A stretch of 64,000 nt of DNA from CFX5 sp023384495 (GCA_048499455.1 JASNZV010000010.1:124001-188000); one strand, 5' to 3'; counted from the stretch's first letter, positions 1-9,592 are shown. The notes: a model not told the origin generated them from the sequence alone. Numbers and translations: made by a program.

Positions 1-1
1 A

Positions 2-3000
2 CTGGCCGGGCAACTCGACAGCCAAAATCGACCCTATCACCCGCTGGTGGTCAACGCTCCGCCGGTCTCCGTCTACACCGAGACCGACAAACCCTATGTC
101 GCCCCCGGTGGCAGCCTGGTCTACACGACGACCGTGATTGCCAACGCAGCCATGGCGCCCGGCGTGCTGGATGTGTTCGCCCCCGCGCAACTGGGCAACG
201 TGCGCACATCCTATCCGCTGAATTTCAACCCGGCCACCTTCGACGGCTCGCAAATTCTGACGCAACAGACCGCATTGAGCGCACAGGCGGGTCTGAATAC
301 ACAAGCTGTGCCGCTGACCAGCAACGTGCGCACACGCCTTGCCCCCACCGGTTCCGGCGGCCTAGCTTGGGATTCGATCAATTTTCAATCGTTGGGCAAT
401 CAAGGGCAACCGACCCGGTCGATGGGCGCTGCCCACACCGGGCGCAACGGGCTGGACAACTATCTGATGACCAGCTTGAATACAGACAACAACGGCGCGG
501 GAACGCTACGCACCCATCCACTGCCCAGCGGCCCCCAAACCATCTTGAACACCGCCACCGGACTACCCGATATCCACATGCTCAACAGCCGTTCCGATGT
601 AGCCTGCACCACAAACGGCGATTGTCTGGTCGTGTGGGAACAGCGCATCGGCACACAGGAATTGACCATGATCGCTGGCGCCTTCCTCAGTCCGGATGGT
701 CAAGTAAGTGGGTCATTCCCCATTTACTGGATTGCCGGTGGTTGGGCCTTCCGACCGGTGGTGGCAAGTGACGGAACTGATTTTGTGGTTGCCTTTGAGC
801 TAGCCGGCCAGGTAGCACCAACTACGCGGCTCATGCTGGTGCAGTACAGCGCCACCGGCGCCCTCATCGCTAGCCACACGCAGCAGATCGAATCCCCGCG
901 CGTGGCTGCGTTCAATCAACCGAGCGTGGCGATGGACTTGGTCTGGATTGGCGACCGTTATCGTCTCGCCTGGAAGTTTATCCGCGCCAGAGGATTCCGC
1001 CCCTTCCCGCAAATCTATGTGGGCGACTTGGATCGCACGGGTGCGCCGCTCGATTCGCTGATGACCAGCGTGGCCGCAGAAGCCTTAGAAACGGAGACCG
1101 GCGCCCCCGCACTGGCCCATGACCCGGTCAACAACCGCACCTTGTTGCTCTATATCTATCCGAATGGCGATGTACGGCGCGTGCTCTTTCAGGGTGCAGA
1201 CCTAAACCCGTGGTTACGCGATGACTGGCTGGGCAACATCGACTATATCCCCGGTTCGCAGATAAAGCTTTGGAGCGGTGAAGTGCCGCGCGCCGCTTAC
1301 AATGCCCTGGCCGATGGCTGGCTGATCCAAACGCTGCCCACAGATGAATTACAGTTCATGCTCTGGAAACCGGCGCTCGACGGTCGGCGGCTGGCGGATA
1401 TTCGGGTCCTCTACCCCACGGCAAACGTCGACGGCATAAGCGATCTGGCCTGCCCGGCCAATGCCATCATGGTGCGCCCCATTGCGGATTTCCGCTTTGA
1501 GGAGTTGCCAGGGGCGACGAGCTTTGCCAGCCGTGTGGGTGGCTTCAACGCCACTTGTTCGGGCAACACGTGTCCGGTTGCCGGTGCGGCTGGCGCCACC
1601 AATGCCGCTGGCAACCCGATTGGCGGCGGCGTGCAGGGGCCAGCTTCCGACTATGGTCTGTCGTTTACCAATTATGACCAGCAGATCAGCTTCCCGTCGC
1701 CCATCGATCTGACGAACGATAGCTACAGTATCGCCTACTGGTATCGCGCCCAGGCCGGCAGCAACAACGGCGCCTTTGTCGTGGGCGATAGTGCGAGTTC
1801 CATGAGCCTCAATATCACGCCCGAATCGAATGGCGCGCTGAACTTCTTTATCAACGGCAAGTGGTATTCGTACGCTGGCAATCTGAATGACGGCGACTGG
1901 CACTTTATTGTGGCAACGCGTGACAAAACGAGTGGTGCGCACGGCCTCTATCTCAACGGCGCCGCGCTCCCAATCAGCGCAACCAACATCCAGCCGCTCG
2001 TGCCCGGCGCCACCCTGCGCGCCGGTGGCAATGTGGGCGATCTCGATCAGCTTCAGATCTACAAAACCGCCTTGGACAGCGCAACGGTTCAGGGTCTCTA
2101 CAACAACACCCTGCAAGCCTATTGTGTGGCGGCCAGGGGCCATCAATCCCTGCCGCAGTGGGCCAAACTCAGCATCAGCGAGGTCGATCCCCGCGGCGGT
2201 AAGATCACGGCCAGCGGTGGTATGACCGTCACCATCGATGCCGACAAACCCACCTCGGCCCTCGTCGGTCTGACGAACAACCAGTTCATCCGCGGCAACA
2301 CGGTTCACACCATCGGCGGCGCCGCCAACGATGCCACTTCTGGCGTTGCCCAGGTAGAAATCAACGTAAACAACAGTGGCTGGCAACCTGTCAACGGGGC
2401 CGGAGCCTGGTCGTATACCCTGAACGCCACCAGCGGCTCGTATACGATCCAAACGCGGGCTACGGACAATGTCGGTAATGTGGAAACTCCCGCCGCTGCC
2501 ATCACCCTGCGCACGGACAGCACCGCGCCGACCGTTGCCCTCAACACGATTCCGGCCACGCCGATCAAACCAACCCGGATCGGCGACGGCCCGTGGCAAA
2601 CCACGCTGGGCGGCGCGGTCAGCGATGCCGATAGTGGCGTGCAAAGCGTGCAAGTGCTGCTGCAAGGCCAAGGCAACGCCATCGCCAACGGCTGGCAGAC
2701 CGCCACGCGCAATGGCAACAACTGGAGCATCGCTTATCTATTTGACGCTGGGCTGACGGACCCCACCGGCATTTATACTGTGAGCGTGCGCGCCATCGAC
2801 AACGCGAGCAACCAAACAGCAGACAACGCGGCGACGGGCATCCTGCGCCTGGACGTGACTGGCCCTGTGGCGAGCTTCAGCCAGGTGGATGCAGTGCGGC
2901 AAGTGATCAGCGACACGCTGACCATCAGCGGTGTGATCACGGATACAGGCGACGCGGGCGTCGACAAACTCGAACTTGCCTTTGTCGCGCTAGAGCAACT

Positions 3001-6000
3001 CGCTGCCCTACCAGCCAACACGACCGGAAACGAGGCTGATGTTCAGATCAACCGCATCTGGTTGCCCGTCACCGTCGCCCAACCGGGCGCGCCTGTCAGC
3101 GGCTGGAATTTCACCATTCCTACGGGACTGGAAAACGAATACCAGATCGACCTGCGCGCCACGGATCGGCTAGGTAATGTCCTGCACAGCGACAACGTCT
3201 GGCGCGGTGTGATCGATACGCTGGCCCCACGCCTCTCCATCACCCGCACCAATCAAGAGAAGGATTTCTTTGCCAGCGGCACGGGGTGGGTCTATTATCT
3301 CGACATCCGTTGCACGGCCACGGATCGCTATCTGGACGATACTCGTTTCAGTTGTCCAGCCGATGTCATACGACCACCGGTGCGCGACTTTGACACCGGG
3401 GGCGCTCAGGGCGCGGCCATGCAGGCGCTCTTCCCAGACCGCACCATTCGCAATGAGATGACCAACAGCGCGGCCTGGTGGTCCATCAGCCCGCTGGAAA
3501 ATGCGACCGTGCGTGCTTGCGACATCTACGGCCACTGCGCTGAGTCCATCAGTCCGCGGCAGTCGGGTGATCAAGCGTCGGTGCAGGCGGCCAGTACAAT
3601 GGGCACAACCTCGCAAGCGTTGATCATTGCCCCGACCACAGGCAGCTTTGTCGCCAGCAACGGAGACATCCAGGTGACCGTGGCCGCCGAATCTGCCCAG
3701 TTGATCAAAGAGGTGACGATCCGGCTGGATGGTCAAGTCGTGCAAACGCTGACCTTTGCGCAGAGCGACGCCATCACCAGCATCTGGCGCACCATCCCCT
3801 TGAGCGGCGTCGGCCAGGGCGAACATACACTCACCGTCAGCGCCACCCACTGGGCTGGCGGCACATTGAACACCGGCGACCCCGTGACCTTTACACTGGA
3901 TACGCAACCGCCCACGGTTACGATTGACCCAGCTACGTTGACCAATGCCGACACCTGGCAACCGGGCAGCGGTGTGTTACGCTTCAAGGGCGCGGTGAAT
4001 GATGCGGTGGGGTTAGCGGCAGTGCAGATTCGCGAAGGAAACAACCCGTTTGTCGATGCCGGGTTTGGCAACGGCATCTGGCAAACCGCCCTGCCGGTGA
4101 CCGACCCCGAAGGACGCACATTGAACATCACGGTGCGCGCCATCGACCGTGCCGGTCGCATCAGCACGGTGACACAAGCGATCAACACTGACTTGTCGTC
4201 GCCCACCGCACCAGACACGATGATCATTAGCAGCCCGGCGCACCCTAGCCCGGTGAACACGGCGACCTTCGAGTTTACCGGGAGTGAGAACGCAGTCGCA
4301 TTCGACTGTCAGTTGGATGACAGCGCCTACGCCCCTTGCACCAGCCCGTGGACACTCGACGACCTAAGCAAAGGTGAACACACTTTCCGTGTGCGGGCCA
4401 TCGATGCGGTGGGCAATGTGGATCTCACATCGGCCAGCTTCACCTGGACGGTGAATGCCAGTGCGCTGGATGCGACGATCACTTCCAACCCCGCCAACCC
4501 GACGAGCAACCGCATCGCCAGCTTTGGTTTCACGGGGACTGGCAGCAGCTTCGAGTGCAGCCTGGATGGGACGGCCTTTGTCGCCTGCACCGCGCCGATG
4601 ACCTACAGCAACCTGCCCTACGGCAATCACACCTTCGCCGTACGTGCGCGCAACGGCGATCAAACCGGGGCAGCGGCGCGCTATGATTGGGTGATCATCA
4701 ATGCCGCGCCGGTGGCGGCGACCCAGACGTTGACCACGGAGACGGATACAGCGCTCGACATCGTGCTGACAGCCAACGATGTAGATGCGCTTACCTATCA
4801 AGTGCTCAACCCGCCAATGCATGGCGTGTTGGTCGGCGTTGCACCGACCTTGCACTACCTGCCCGATTCTGGCTTTGTTGGCGAAGACAGTTTCAGCTTT
4901 GTCGCCAGCGATGGGCTGCTGGAGTCCGCCCCGGCCACGGTCACGATTCACGTGGCGGCCAGCGATGGCAGCGCACCGGTGACGACGATTGCGTTGAACC
5001 CTGCCACGCCGACCGGACAAAATGACTGGTACAACACCGCCGTCCACGTGACGGTGACAGCCAGCGATGGCAGCGACCCCAATGCCTCTGGCGTGGCGGA
5101 GACGCGCTGTGTGCTCAACCCGGCCACCGCGCCACTGAGTTTTGACGATCTGCCCACTGGTTGCGCCTTCAGCGGGGCCGGTGACGAAATCACCAGCGAT
5201 GGGAATCACACGCTCTACGCCGCCAGTCGCGACCAGCAGGGCAATCGCGAAACACTACGGAGTCAGGCGATCAACATTGACCGCACACCGCCGGTAGTAA
5301 CAGTGAGTGGCGTGGCAAACGGTGCGACCTATCCGCTGGGTAGTGTGCCTACGGCCAGTTGCGCCAGCAGCGACGCCACCGCTGGTGTGGATAGTGCCGC
5401 CACCGGCAATGTCAGCGGCGGCAATGCGCATAGCGTCGGCCACTTCACGGTGCGCTGTGGATCGGCCACCGACAAGGCAGGCAATATCAGCACTGAAATC
5501 AGCGCTGTGTATACCGTCACCTACAACCTGAACAAGTTTGTGGTGCTAGCACAGGAAGGGGTGGCGCTCGGTCAGCAGGCCACGGTCAACAGTGGTAGCG
5601 TCGGTGCGCGAGCTGCCAGCAACGGGCCGTTCCTGGCGAACAATGCCGAGGTGAGCATCGGTCAACAGGCTCGATTGCTGGAGGCCACCAGTCATTTGCT
5701 GGGGGATACGCTCTTCATCCAACAACAGGCGAGTCTCTATAATCCCAGCTACAACAGCTGGACCAACCAGAATGCCACGGTGCGTGGCATCACCGCCACG
5801 CCGCTCGACGTAGAACTGATCCCGGCTCTCTCTGGTCTACCGACTATCACAGTGGGCGCGCAGAACCTGACAGTCGCCCAGCAGAAGTCGCTCACACTCA
5901 ATCCCGGTAGCTATGGCGCGCTCACGGTTGGTCAGCAAGGGACGGTTACGTTTACCGGGGGTGTTTATCACTTCACCGACTGGTCGATCAACCAGCAGGC

Positions 6001-6655
6001 GAAGATCAGCTTCCAGGCCGCTACGGAGATCCGCATTGCTGGTCGGCTCAACGTGAGGCAGGCAGTCACGATTGGCCCGGCAACGAATGCCCCCACGTTG
6101 AAAGCAAGTGAGGTCGTCTTCTTTGTGGCCGGCAAGAATGGCACCAACGGCGGACTCAATGAAGCACCGAAGAGCGTTGTCATTGGTCAGCAGAGTACAC
6201 TGAACGTCAACATTCTAGCCCCGAACGGCACGATCCAACTCGACCAGGCGGTCAATGCCACTGGCGCGTTCCTGGCCAAGTGGGTCAGCAGCGGTGCTCA
6301 GGTTAAGCTTACCCTCGACAGCAGCTTTGTGACCAGTGGCGCCGGCGCCGCGTCGGTGGGTGATCCCGAACAGACGAATCTGCTCTATCTACCGCTCATT
6401 ACTGCGCAAGCGACGGTCAATGCGACCGCTAATGCCGTCGTAATCGAAGCAGCCCGCGAGCGGGTTACGCCGCGCGACGACTCATCCTTTTTAACCGAAA
6501 CGACCGGCCGAAGCACTACGGATCTGCATCCGCCTATCGATCAGCCAGCGGAGGCCACGCAAACACCGATTACAGAAACCCTTGCCCAGGAAATGGACAT
6601 CAATCTAGCGACAGGGGACAACCGGGTCCATCTGCCGGTGATTGCAACGCAATAA
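2..6655 (+). CDS. Giant secreted/surface protein (LamG, Ig-like repeats, GQQ-repeat C-domain), 5' partial
   Basis: The frame is open to the left window edge, so the true start and signal peptide lie upstream; a GTG at 47 is only the first internal start. About 2217 residues are visible. Domains by eye: a DUF11-like segment near the start (TDKPYVAPGGSLVYTTT), a large non-repetitive region, a LamG/concanavalin-like domain at about residues 500-710, then many Ig-like modules with the recurring RATDNVGNV pattern (about 750-1560), a cadherin-like Big_9 module near 1580-1660 (VGEDSFSF), more Ig modules, and from about 1860 a domain with a recurring GQQA motif. It carries YLPLITAQ near the end and finishes RVHLPVIATQ. 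It probably acts as an exported adhesin or structural protein. The exact function is unknown. Confidence 0.85.
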   Translation: MAGQLDSQNRPYHPLVVNAPPVSVYTETDKPYVAPGGSLVYTTTVIANAAMAPGVLDVFAPAQLGNVRTSYPLNFNPATFDGSQILTQQTALSAQAGLNTQAVPLTSNVRTRLAPTGSGGLAWDSINFQSLGNQGQPTRSMGAAHTGRNGLDNYLMTSLNTDNNGAGTLRTHPLPSGPQTILNTATGLPDIHMLNSRSDVACTTNGDCLVVWEQRIGTQELTMIAGAFLSPDGQVSGSFPIYWIAGGWAFRPVVASDGTDFVVAFELAGQVAPTTRLMLVQYSATGALIASHTQQIESPRVAAFNQPSVAMDLVWIGDRYRLAWKFIRARGFRPFPQIYVGDLDRTGAPLDSLMTSVAAEALETETGAPALAHDPVNNRTLLLYIYPNGDVRRVLFQGADLNPWLRDDWLGNIDYIPGSQIKLWSGEVPRAAYNALADGWLIQTLPTDELQFMLWKPALDGRRLADIRVLYPTANVDGISDLACPANAIMVRPIADFRFEELPGATSFASRVGGFNATCSGNTCPVAGAAGATNAAGNPIGGGVQGPASDYGLSFTNYDQQISFPSPIDLTNDSYSIAYWYRAQAGSNNGAFVVGDSASSMSLNITPESNGALNFFINGKWYSYAGNLNDGDWHFIVATRDKTSGAHGLYLNGAALPISATNIQPLVPGATLRAGGNVGDLDQLQIYKTALDSATVQGLYNNTLQAYCVAARGHQSLPQWAKLSISEVDPRGGKITASGGMTVTIDADKPTSALVGLTNNQFIRGNTVHTIGGAANDATSGVAQVEINVNNSGWQPVNGAGAWSYTLNATSGSYTIQTRATDNVGNVETPAAAITLRTDSTAPTVALNTIPATPIKPTRIGDGPWQTTLGGAVSDADSGVQSVQVLLQGQGNAIANGWQTATRNGNNWSIAYLFDAGLTDPTGIYTVSVRAIDNASNQTADNAATGILRLDVTGPVASFSQVDAVRQVISDTLTISGVITDTGDAGVDKLELAFVALEQLAALPANTTGNEADVQINRIWLPVTVAQPGAPVSGWNFTIPTGLENEYQIDLRATDRLGNVLHSDNVWRGVIDTLAPRLSITRTNQEKDFFASGTGWVYYLDIRCTATDRYLDDTRFSCPADVIRPPVRDFDTGGAQGAAMQALFPDRTIRNEMTNSAAWWSISPLENATVRACDIYGHCAESISPRQSGDQASVQAASTMGTTSQALIIAPTTGSFVASNGDIQVTVAAESAQLIKEVTIRLDGQVVQTLTFAQSDAITSIWRTIPLSGVGQGEHTLTVSATHWAGGTLNTGDPVTFTLDTQPPTVTIDPATLTNADTWQPGSGVLRFKGAVNDAVGLAAVQIREGNNPFVDAGFGNGIWQTALPVTDPEGRTLNITVRAIDRAGRISTVTQAINTDLSSPTAPDTMIISSPAHPSPVNTATFEFTGSENAVAFDCQLDDSAYAPCTSPWTLDDLSKGEHTFRVRAIDAVGNVDLTSASFTWTVNASALDATITSNPANPTSNRIASFGFTGTGSSFECSLDGTAFVACTAPMTYSNLPYGNHTFAVRARNGDQTGAAARYDWVIINAAPVAATQTLTTETDTALDIVLTANDVDALTYQVLNPPMHGVLVGVAPTLHYLPDSGFVGEDSFSFVASDGLLESAPATVTIHVAASDGSAPVTTIALNPATPTGQNDWYNTAVHVTVTASDGSDPNASGVAETRCVLNPATAPLSFDDLPTGCAFSGAGDEITSDGNHTLYAASRDQQGNRETLRSQAINIDRTPPVVTVSGVANGATYPLGSVPTASCASSDATAGVDSAATGNVSGGNAHSVGHFTVRCGSATDKAGNISTEISAVYTVTYNLNKFVVLAQEGVALGQQATVNSGSVGARAASNGPFLANNAEVSIGQQARLLEATSHLLGDTLFIQQQASLYNPSYNSWTNQNATVRGITATPLDVELIPALSGLPTITVGAQNLTVAQQKSLTLNPGSYGALTVGQQGTVTFTGGVYHFTDWSINQQAKISFQAATEIRIAGRLNVRQAVTIGPATNAPTLKASEVVFFVAGKNGTNGGLNEAPKSVVIGQQSTLNVNILAPNGTIQLDQAVNATGAFLAKWVSSGAQVKLTLDSSFVTSGAGAASVGDPEQTNLLYLPLITAQATVNATANAVVIEAARERVTPRDDSSFLTETTGRSTTDLHPPIDQPAEATQTPITETLAQEMDINLATGDNRVHLPVIATQ

Positions 6656-6828
6656 ATCCCTGGGCCTCATTCAGTACACGGACGATTAATAAGAGAGTCT
6701 CTCTAGAGATTGAGCCAGGAATTTGGAGGCGCGCACATCCAGCACTCGTTCATCGTTGGCCAGGTCATCCATGACTGCTAGGGTGACTTTATCTGGTTCA
6801 TCTGGGGTCAGCAGAGACAACCGTCGGC
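6656..6828. other. Intergenic spacer before the pseudogene cluster
   Basis: I see no intact gene. On the minus strand, about 40 codons are open from roughly 6830 down to a TAA near 6687 and read like a protein C-terminus (ending FLAQSLERLSY). They have no start and I do not recognise the family. This may be one more gene remnant in a degraded region. Confidence 0.3.
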
Positions 6829-7148
6829 GTGCAGAAACGCAAGTACCGGCGCACACAGAAGTCGCTCGGGCCGCGCACCTATCGCACGCACCCGGATCCC
6901 TTTGAGGCCGTGAGGAGCGAACTACACCGGCGGTTCCTGGCCGCCCCTGATCGCCCAGTCAAGTGTCTGCTTCAAGAGTTGCAGGCTCGCTATCCAGGTC
7001 GCTATCCGGGCAATCTGTTGCGGACGCTGCAACGCCGGGTGCGTGAGTGGCGCCGGGAGGTGATCCCGGTCTTCGATGATGGTCTCATCCGAGAAGATGC
7101 CCTCCTCCACCAGTCACTGCCAGTGCCGCTGCGCGCCATTCCGGTGAA
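6829..7148 (+). pseudogene. IS21-like transposase (IstA-type) N-terminal fragment
   Basis: The frame starting at GTG 6829 reads RTYRTHPDPFEAV and then LLQELQARYPGRYPG...LRTLQRRVREWR. This is the hallmark N-terminal helical region of IstA-like DDE transposases of the IS21 group. The catalytic DDE core that should follow is missing. Near 7145 the similarity stops and the next-frame sequence becomes a different gene fragment. No terminal inverted repeats or partner istB ATPase were seen. It is a dead remnant that marks past insertion activity. Confidence 0.65.
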
Positions 7149-7151
7149 GGA

Positions 7152-7538
7152 CCCGACTTCGAGTTCTGTGAATATTCCGTCTCAGACTGTACAGATATTG
7201 ATTCGGAAGCGGCTTGTTCTGATTTCCTGCATCGTTTGCTTACGGCAGTTTATGAACTGCGTGAAAAATATCCCGAACGCGAGCTTGCGCTTTCTCTTTC
7301 TGGGGGACGCCAGACAATGGCAGCGCTGACCCTACTTGCTGCCCAACGCTGCGGGATCGACCGCATCTTTCATACTTTGATCACCGATATAGATTTGGAG
7401 ACCAGAATCGAGACTGAAACGAGTCTTAGCCAACTGATCAGACTCTCAGCCGAGGAACGCACCAGGCGGCTATTCCTTAATGCATATGATCGTAGCCAAT
7501 TTCAGCTATTCGCTATCCCGATGATCGCTGTTGGATGA
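7152..7538 (+). pseudogene. CRISPR-associated ring-nuclease-like (NE0113/Csx family) fragment
   Basis: The frame is open upstream of the first start (TTG 7236) and reads PDFEFCEYSVSDCTDI, then LALSLSGGRQTMAALTLLAA and LFAIPMIAVG before a stop at 7538. The S-x-SGGR-x-TM motif is the signature of the NE0113/TIGR02584 family, CARF-type proteins that bind or cleave cyclic oligoadenylate in type III CRISPR systems. The N-terminal beta strands and the start codon are missing, and the left border abuts the transposase fragment. A degraded cas6 lies just downstream, which supports the call. Family membership is from motif reading only. Confidence 0.55.
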
Positions 7539-7656
7539 GCTGTCTGCCTGGCTTTGATTGCGCTGCCTGGGTGGGATTTATCAACACGGTACAGATTTTC
7601 TGACATAAGACTTGGGTGTTGTGATCGAAAACATCCTGTCATCCCGAAAGAACTGT

Positions 7657-8061
7657 ATGCTCATCTCCCTTGTTATGACCCTGACCACTCCCACTGCCGC
7701 CACCTTAGCGGCGCACCTGGGGCGGGCCAACTATGCAGCTACATTGGCCGCTCTGTAAGCTATCGACCCGGCGCTCGGCGCGGCGTTCCATGATGGCGAG
7801 GGACCCAAGCTGATTACCTGTTCGGGATTGATCAATGCCCGTAGCCGGCGCGAAGGGCTACGGATTCGGACAGGGGAAACGTATGCGATGCGTGTTACGG
7901 GGCTGACACCTCTGGCAAGCCAGGCATTGGAGAGGGCGTTCCTGCAGCAGCAGCCGGCAACCTGGACCCTGGCCGACCATCCCTTTGCTGTGGTCGATCG
8001 GTCGTGTGGACGAGACCACTGGCCGGCAGCGTGCCGCGGCAATATGAGGTGGCCGAGATTT
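7657..8061 (+). pseudogene. cas6 (CRISPR repeat endoribonuclease) pseudogene
   Basis: From ATG 7657 the frame reads MLISLVMTLTTP...AAHLGRANYAATLAAL, then an in-frame TAA at 7756. It continues in the same frame as AFHDGEGPKLITCSGL, SRREGLRIRTGETYAMRVTGL and ATWTLADHPFAVV. This is the Cas6 pattern: N-terminal ferredoxin-like fold, the (H)DG-GPKPFT segment, then the RVTGL strand. Near 8000 the frame breaks and the C-terminal half with the Gly-rich loop is gone. It would have processed pre-crRNA. The nonsense codon, frameshift and truncation make it non-functional. No CRISPR repeat array is visible within a few kb. Confidence 0.6.
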
Positions 8062-8066
8062 AGGAT

Positions 8067-8757
8067 TTACAAACTATCCGCGAAGAGGCGCGCAAGATGC
8101 GCGTACTTATTGAGCGACTGATCAGCGTGGCGGTGTTGGAGCGCCGCCAGCACATGCTGAACCGTCGCCTCAACATCTACCGCGATTCCCGGTTGGGCCG
8201 GGATCGTGATCTCGCCGATCTGGCTGGCCGCTCTGGCCGGTCGTTGAGCTTCGACCGCAATGCGACCGACGATGGCGCGCAACTGGTCAACATCGACGAT
8301 GAGCTCTGGAGTGATTTCACGCTGGCCTAAGGCTGCTGTCATCATCTGTTCGCTGAGCCGCATCATCCACGTACCCTGGCGGCCCACCAGATAGGCCTGA
8401 TTCGCGTGGTTAACCAGTCCACGGACGCCCATGCCTGGTCGGCCCGGACTGGCCACCGGCGCTCTGCCAGCGTCAGATTGAGCGGCGGGAGCACACTCTG
8501 CGGCTGAACCTGGCTCAGTTTTTCCACGAGTTGCCCGCGGGTCAGACCCCCACCGGGAGACCGGTTACACTCACACCCGCATAGATCCGGGACTGGCGCC
8601 AGTGCTACCACCCCACCCCCAGGATCGCAAGCGCCACGATCAGAACCCCCGCCAATAGAACAGCAAAGTCAACCAGCGTACGTTCGATGCGAAGGGACGT
8701 TGTCCTGACAGTAGGGGCTGTCAAGGTGTGGCGCAACGGGCTCAAGGTCGATTGCAT
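8067..8757 (-). pseudogene. VanW/PG_binding_4-type membrane protein pseudogene
   Basis: A good ribosome-binding site (GAGGAGAG) precedes ATG 8757. The frame encodes a short N-terminus and a membrane helix (DFAVLLAGVLIVALAILGVG), then stops at TAG 8607-8605. Similarity continues past the stop as RIYAGVSVTGLPVGGLTR, then through frameshifts to AYLVGRQGTWMMRL and VDVEATVQHVL, ending near 8067. These are the diagnostic GV-GGLT and VGR-G segments of the PG_binding_4 domain that precedes VanW domains in envelope proteins. The VanW domain itself is absent. It starts 30 bp after the upstream thioredoxin gene and was probably its operon partner. Confidence 0.65.
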
Positions 8758-8786
8758 CTGTCTCTCCTCTCACGGGCGCCCACGGT

Positions 8787-9458
8787 TTACTGCATTCCCA
8801 GTTCCTGCTGGATCAGCGTCGCCAACTGCTCGAACGAGGGCGGCGCCGGCAGCGGTCGCCCGTTGATCGCAAAACCGGGGGTGCCGCGCAGACCCAGGCG
8901 GCGAGCCTCTTGGTCGTTGGCCAGCACTTTCTGCCGCATCTGGCCCTGTTCCAGGCACTGGTTGAAGGCTGCCAGGTCCAAACCGATCTGAGCAGCATAT
9001 CCTTGCAAGGCATTCAACTCCAAACCGGCGAACTGTTCGTAGACAAGGTCATGAAATTCCCAGAACTTGCCCTGGGCGGCGGCGCAGTGACCGGCCTCGG
9101 CGGCGCGCGGGGAGAGCGGCGTGATGACCGGGAAATCTTTCCAGACAAAGCGCACCTGCTCCCCAAACGTGGCAAGCACCTGCTCACGGATGCCAAAATT
9201 GTGCCAGGCGCGGCAGGCCGTGCAGCCAAAGTCGCCATACTCCACAATCACCACGGGGGCGGTTTCAGGGCCAAGCGCCGGGTCGTCCACCAGCCCGGCG
9301 CTCTGGGTTACGCCACCGGTGGTCTCCTCCCAGGTCATGTAGATCACCAGTGTGAGCAGCGCAATGATCCCGGCCGCGAGGAGCCACCTGCCGAGAATCC
9401 GGTGTTGTCCTTGTTGCTGGCGCCGTTGCTGGCGCGCGATACTTTTTCGTTCTGCCAT
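8787..9458 (-). CDS. DsbA-like thioredoxin-fold protein, membrane anchored
   Basis: 223 residues from ATG 9458, chosen because GGGAG lies about 8 nt upstream. A longer frame upstream has no Shine-Dalgarno signal and a non-protein-like N-terminus. A basic N-terminus and one membrane helix (about 25-43) are followed by a periplasm-facing Thioredoxin_4/DsbA domain with active site C79-T-A-C82 and a cis-proline loop RGTPGF near residue 196. Homologues form or isomerise disulfides outside the membrane; whether this one oxidises or reduces cannot be read from sequence. A palindromic repeat shared with the 16.57 kb spacer sits 30-65 bp upstream. The VanW-type pseudogene follows directly. Confidence 0.9.
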   Translation of the reverse strand: MAERKSIARQQRRQQQGQHRILGRWLLAAGIIALLTLVIYMTWEETTGGVTQSAGLVDDPALGPETAPVVIVEYGDFGCTACRAWHNFGIREQVLATFGEQVRFVWKDFPVITPLSPRAAEAGHCAAAQGKFWEFHDLVYEQFAGLELNALQGYAAQIGLDLAAFNQCLEQGQMRQKVLANDQEARRLGLRGTPGFAINGRPLPAPPSFEQLATLIQQELGMQ

Positions 9459-9487
9459 CGCTCTCCCATAGATCGAACAATGCCAAC

Positions 9488-9524
9488 CCGACCTCCGGGA
9501 GGTGGTCGGGGAATATCTCCTATG
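9488..9524 (-). promoter_or_regulatory. Palindrome-containing conserved spacer motif, copy 1
   Basis: Read on the minus strand it is ATAGGAGAT, 11 nt, then ACCTCCCGGAGGTC. A second copy at 16570-16601 has the same two blocks 9 nt apart, and the similarity extends over about 45 bp including a downstream TGTTCGA. It lies just upstream of the DsbA-like gene. It could be an operator, or a small REP-type repeat. With two copies the distinction cannot be made. Confidence 0.4.
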
Positions 9525-9592
9525 CGAAAAAGCTATCCGGCCACGGGGGCCCTCTGGGCGCGGAGGTCCTCGCCGTATATCCCGCCATCGAA

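Noticed and set aside
1349..2671. Long minus-strand open frame (440 codons) inside the giant surface protein gene
   Set aside because: Arg/Gly/Ala-biased sequence with no domain, opposite a frame with clear Ig/LamG modules. It is an antisense shadow of GC-rich coding DNA.
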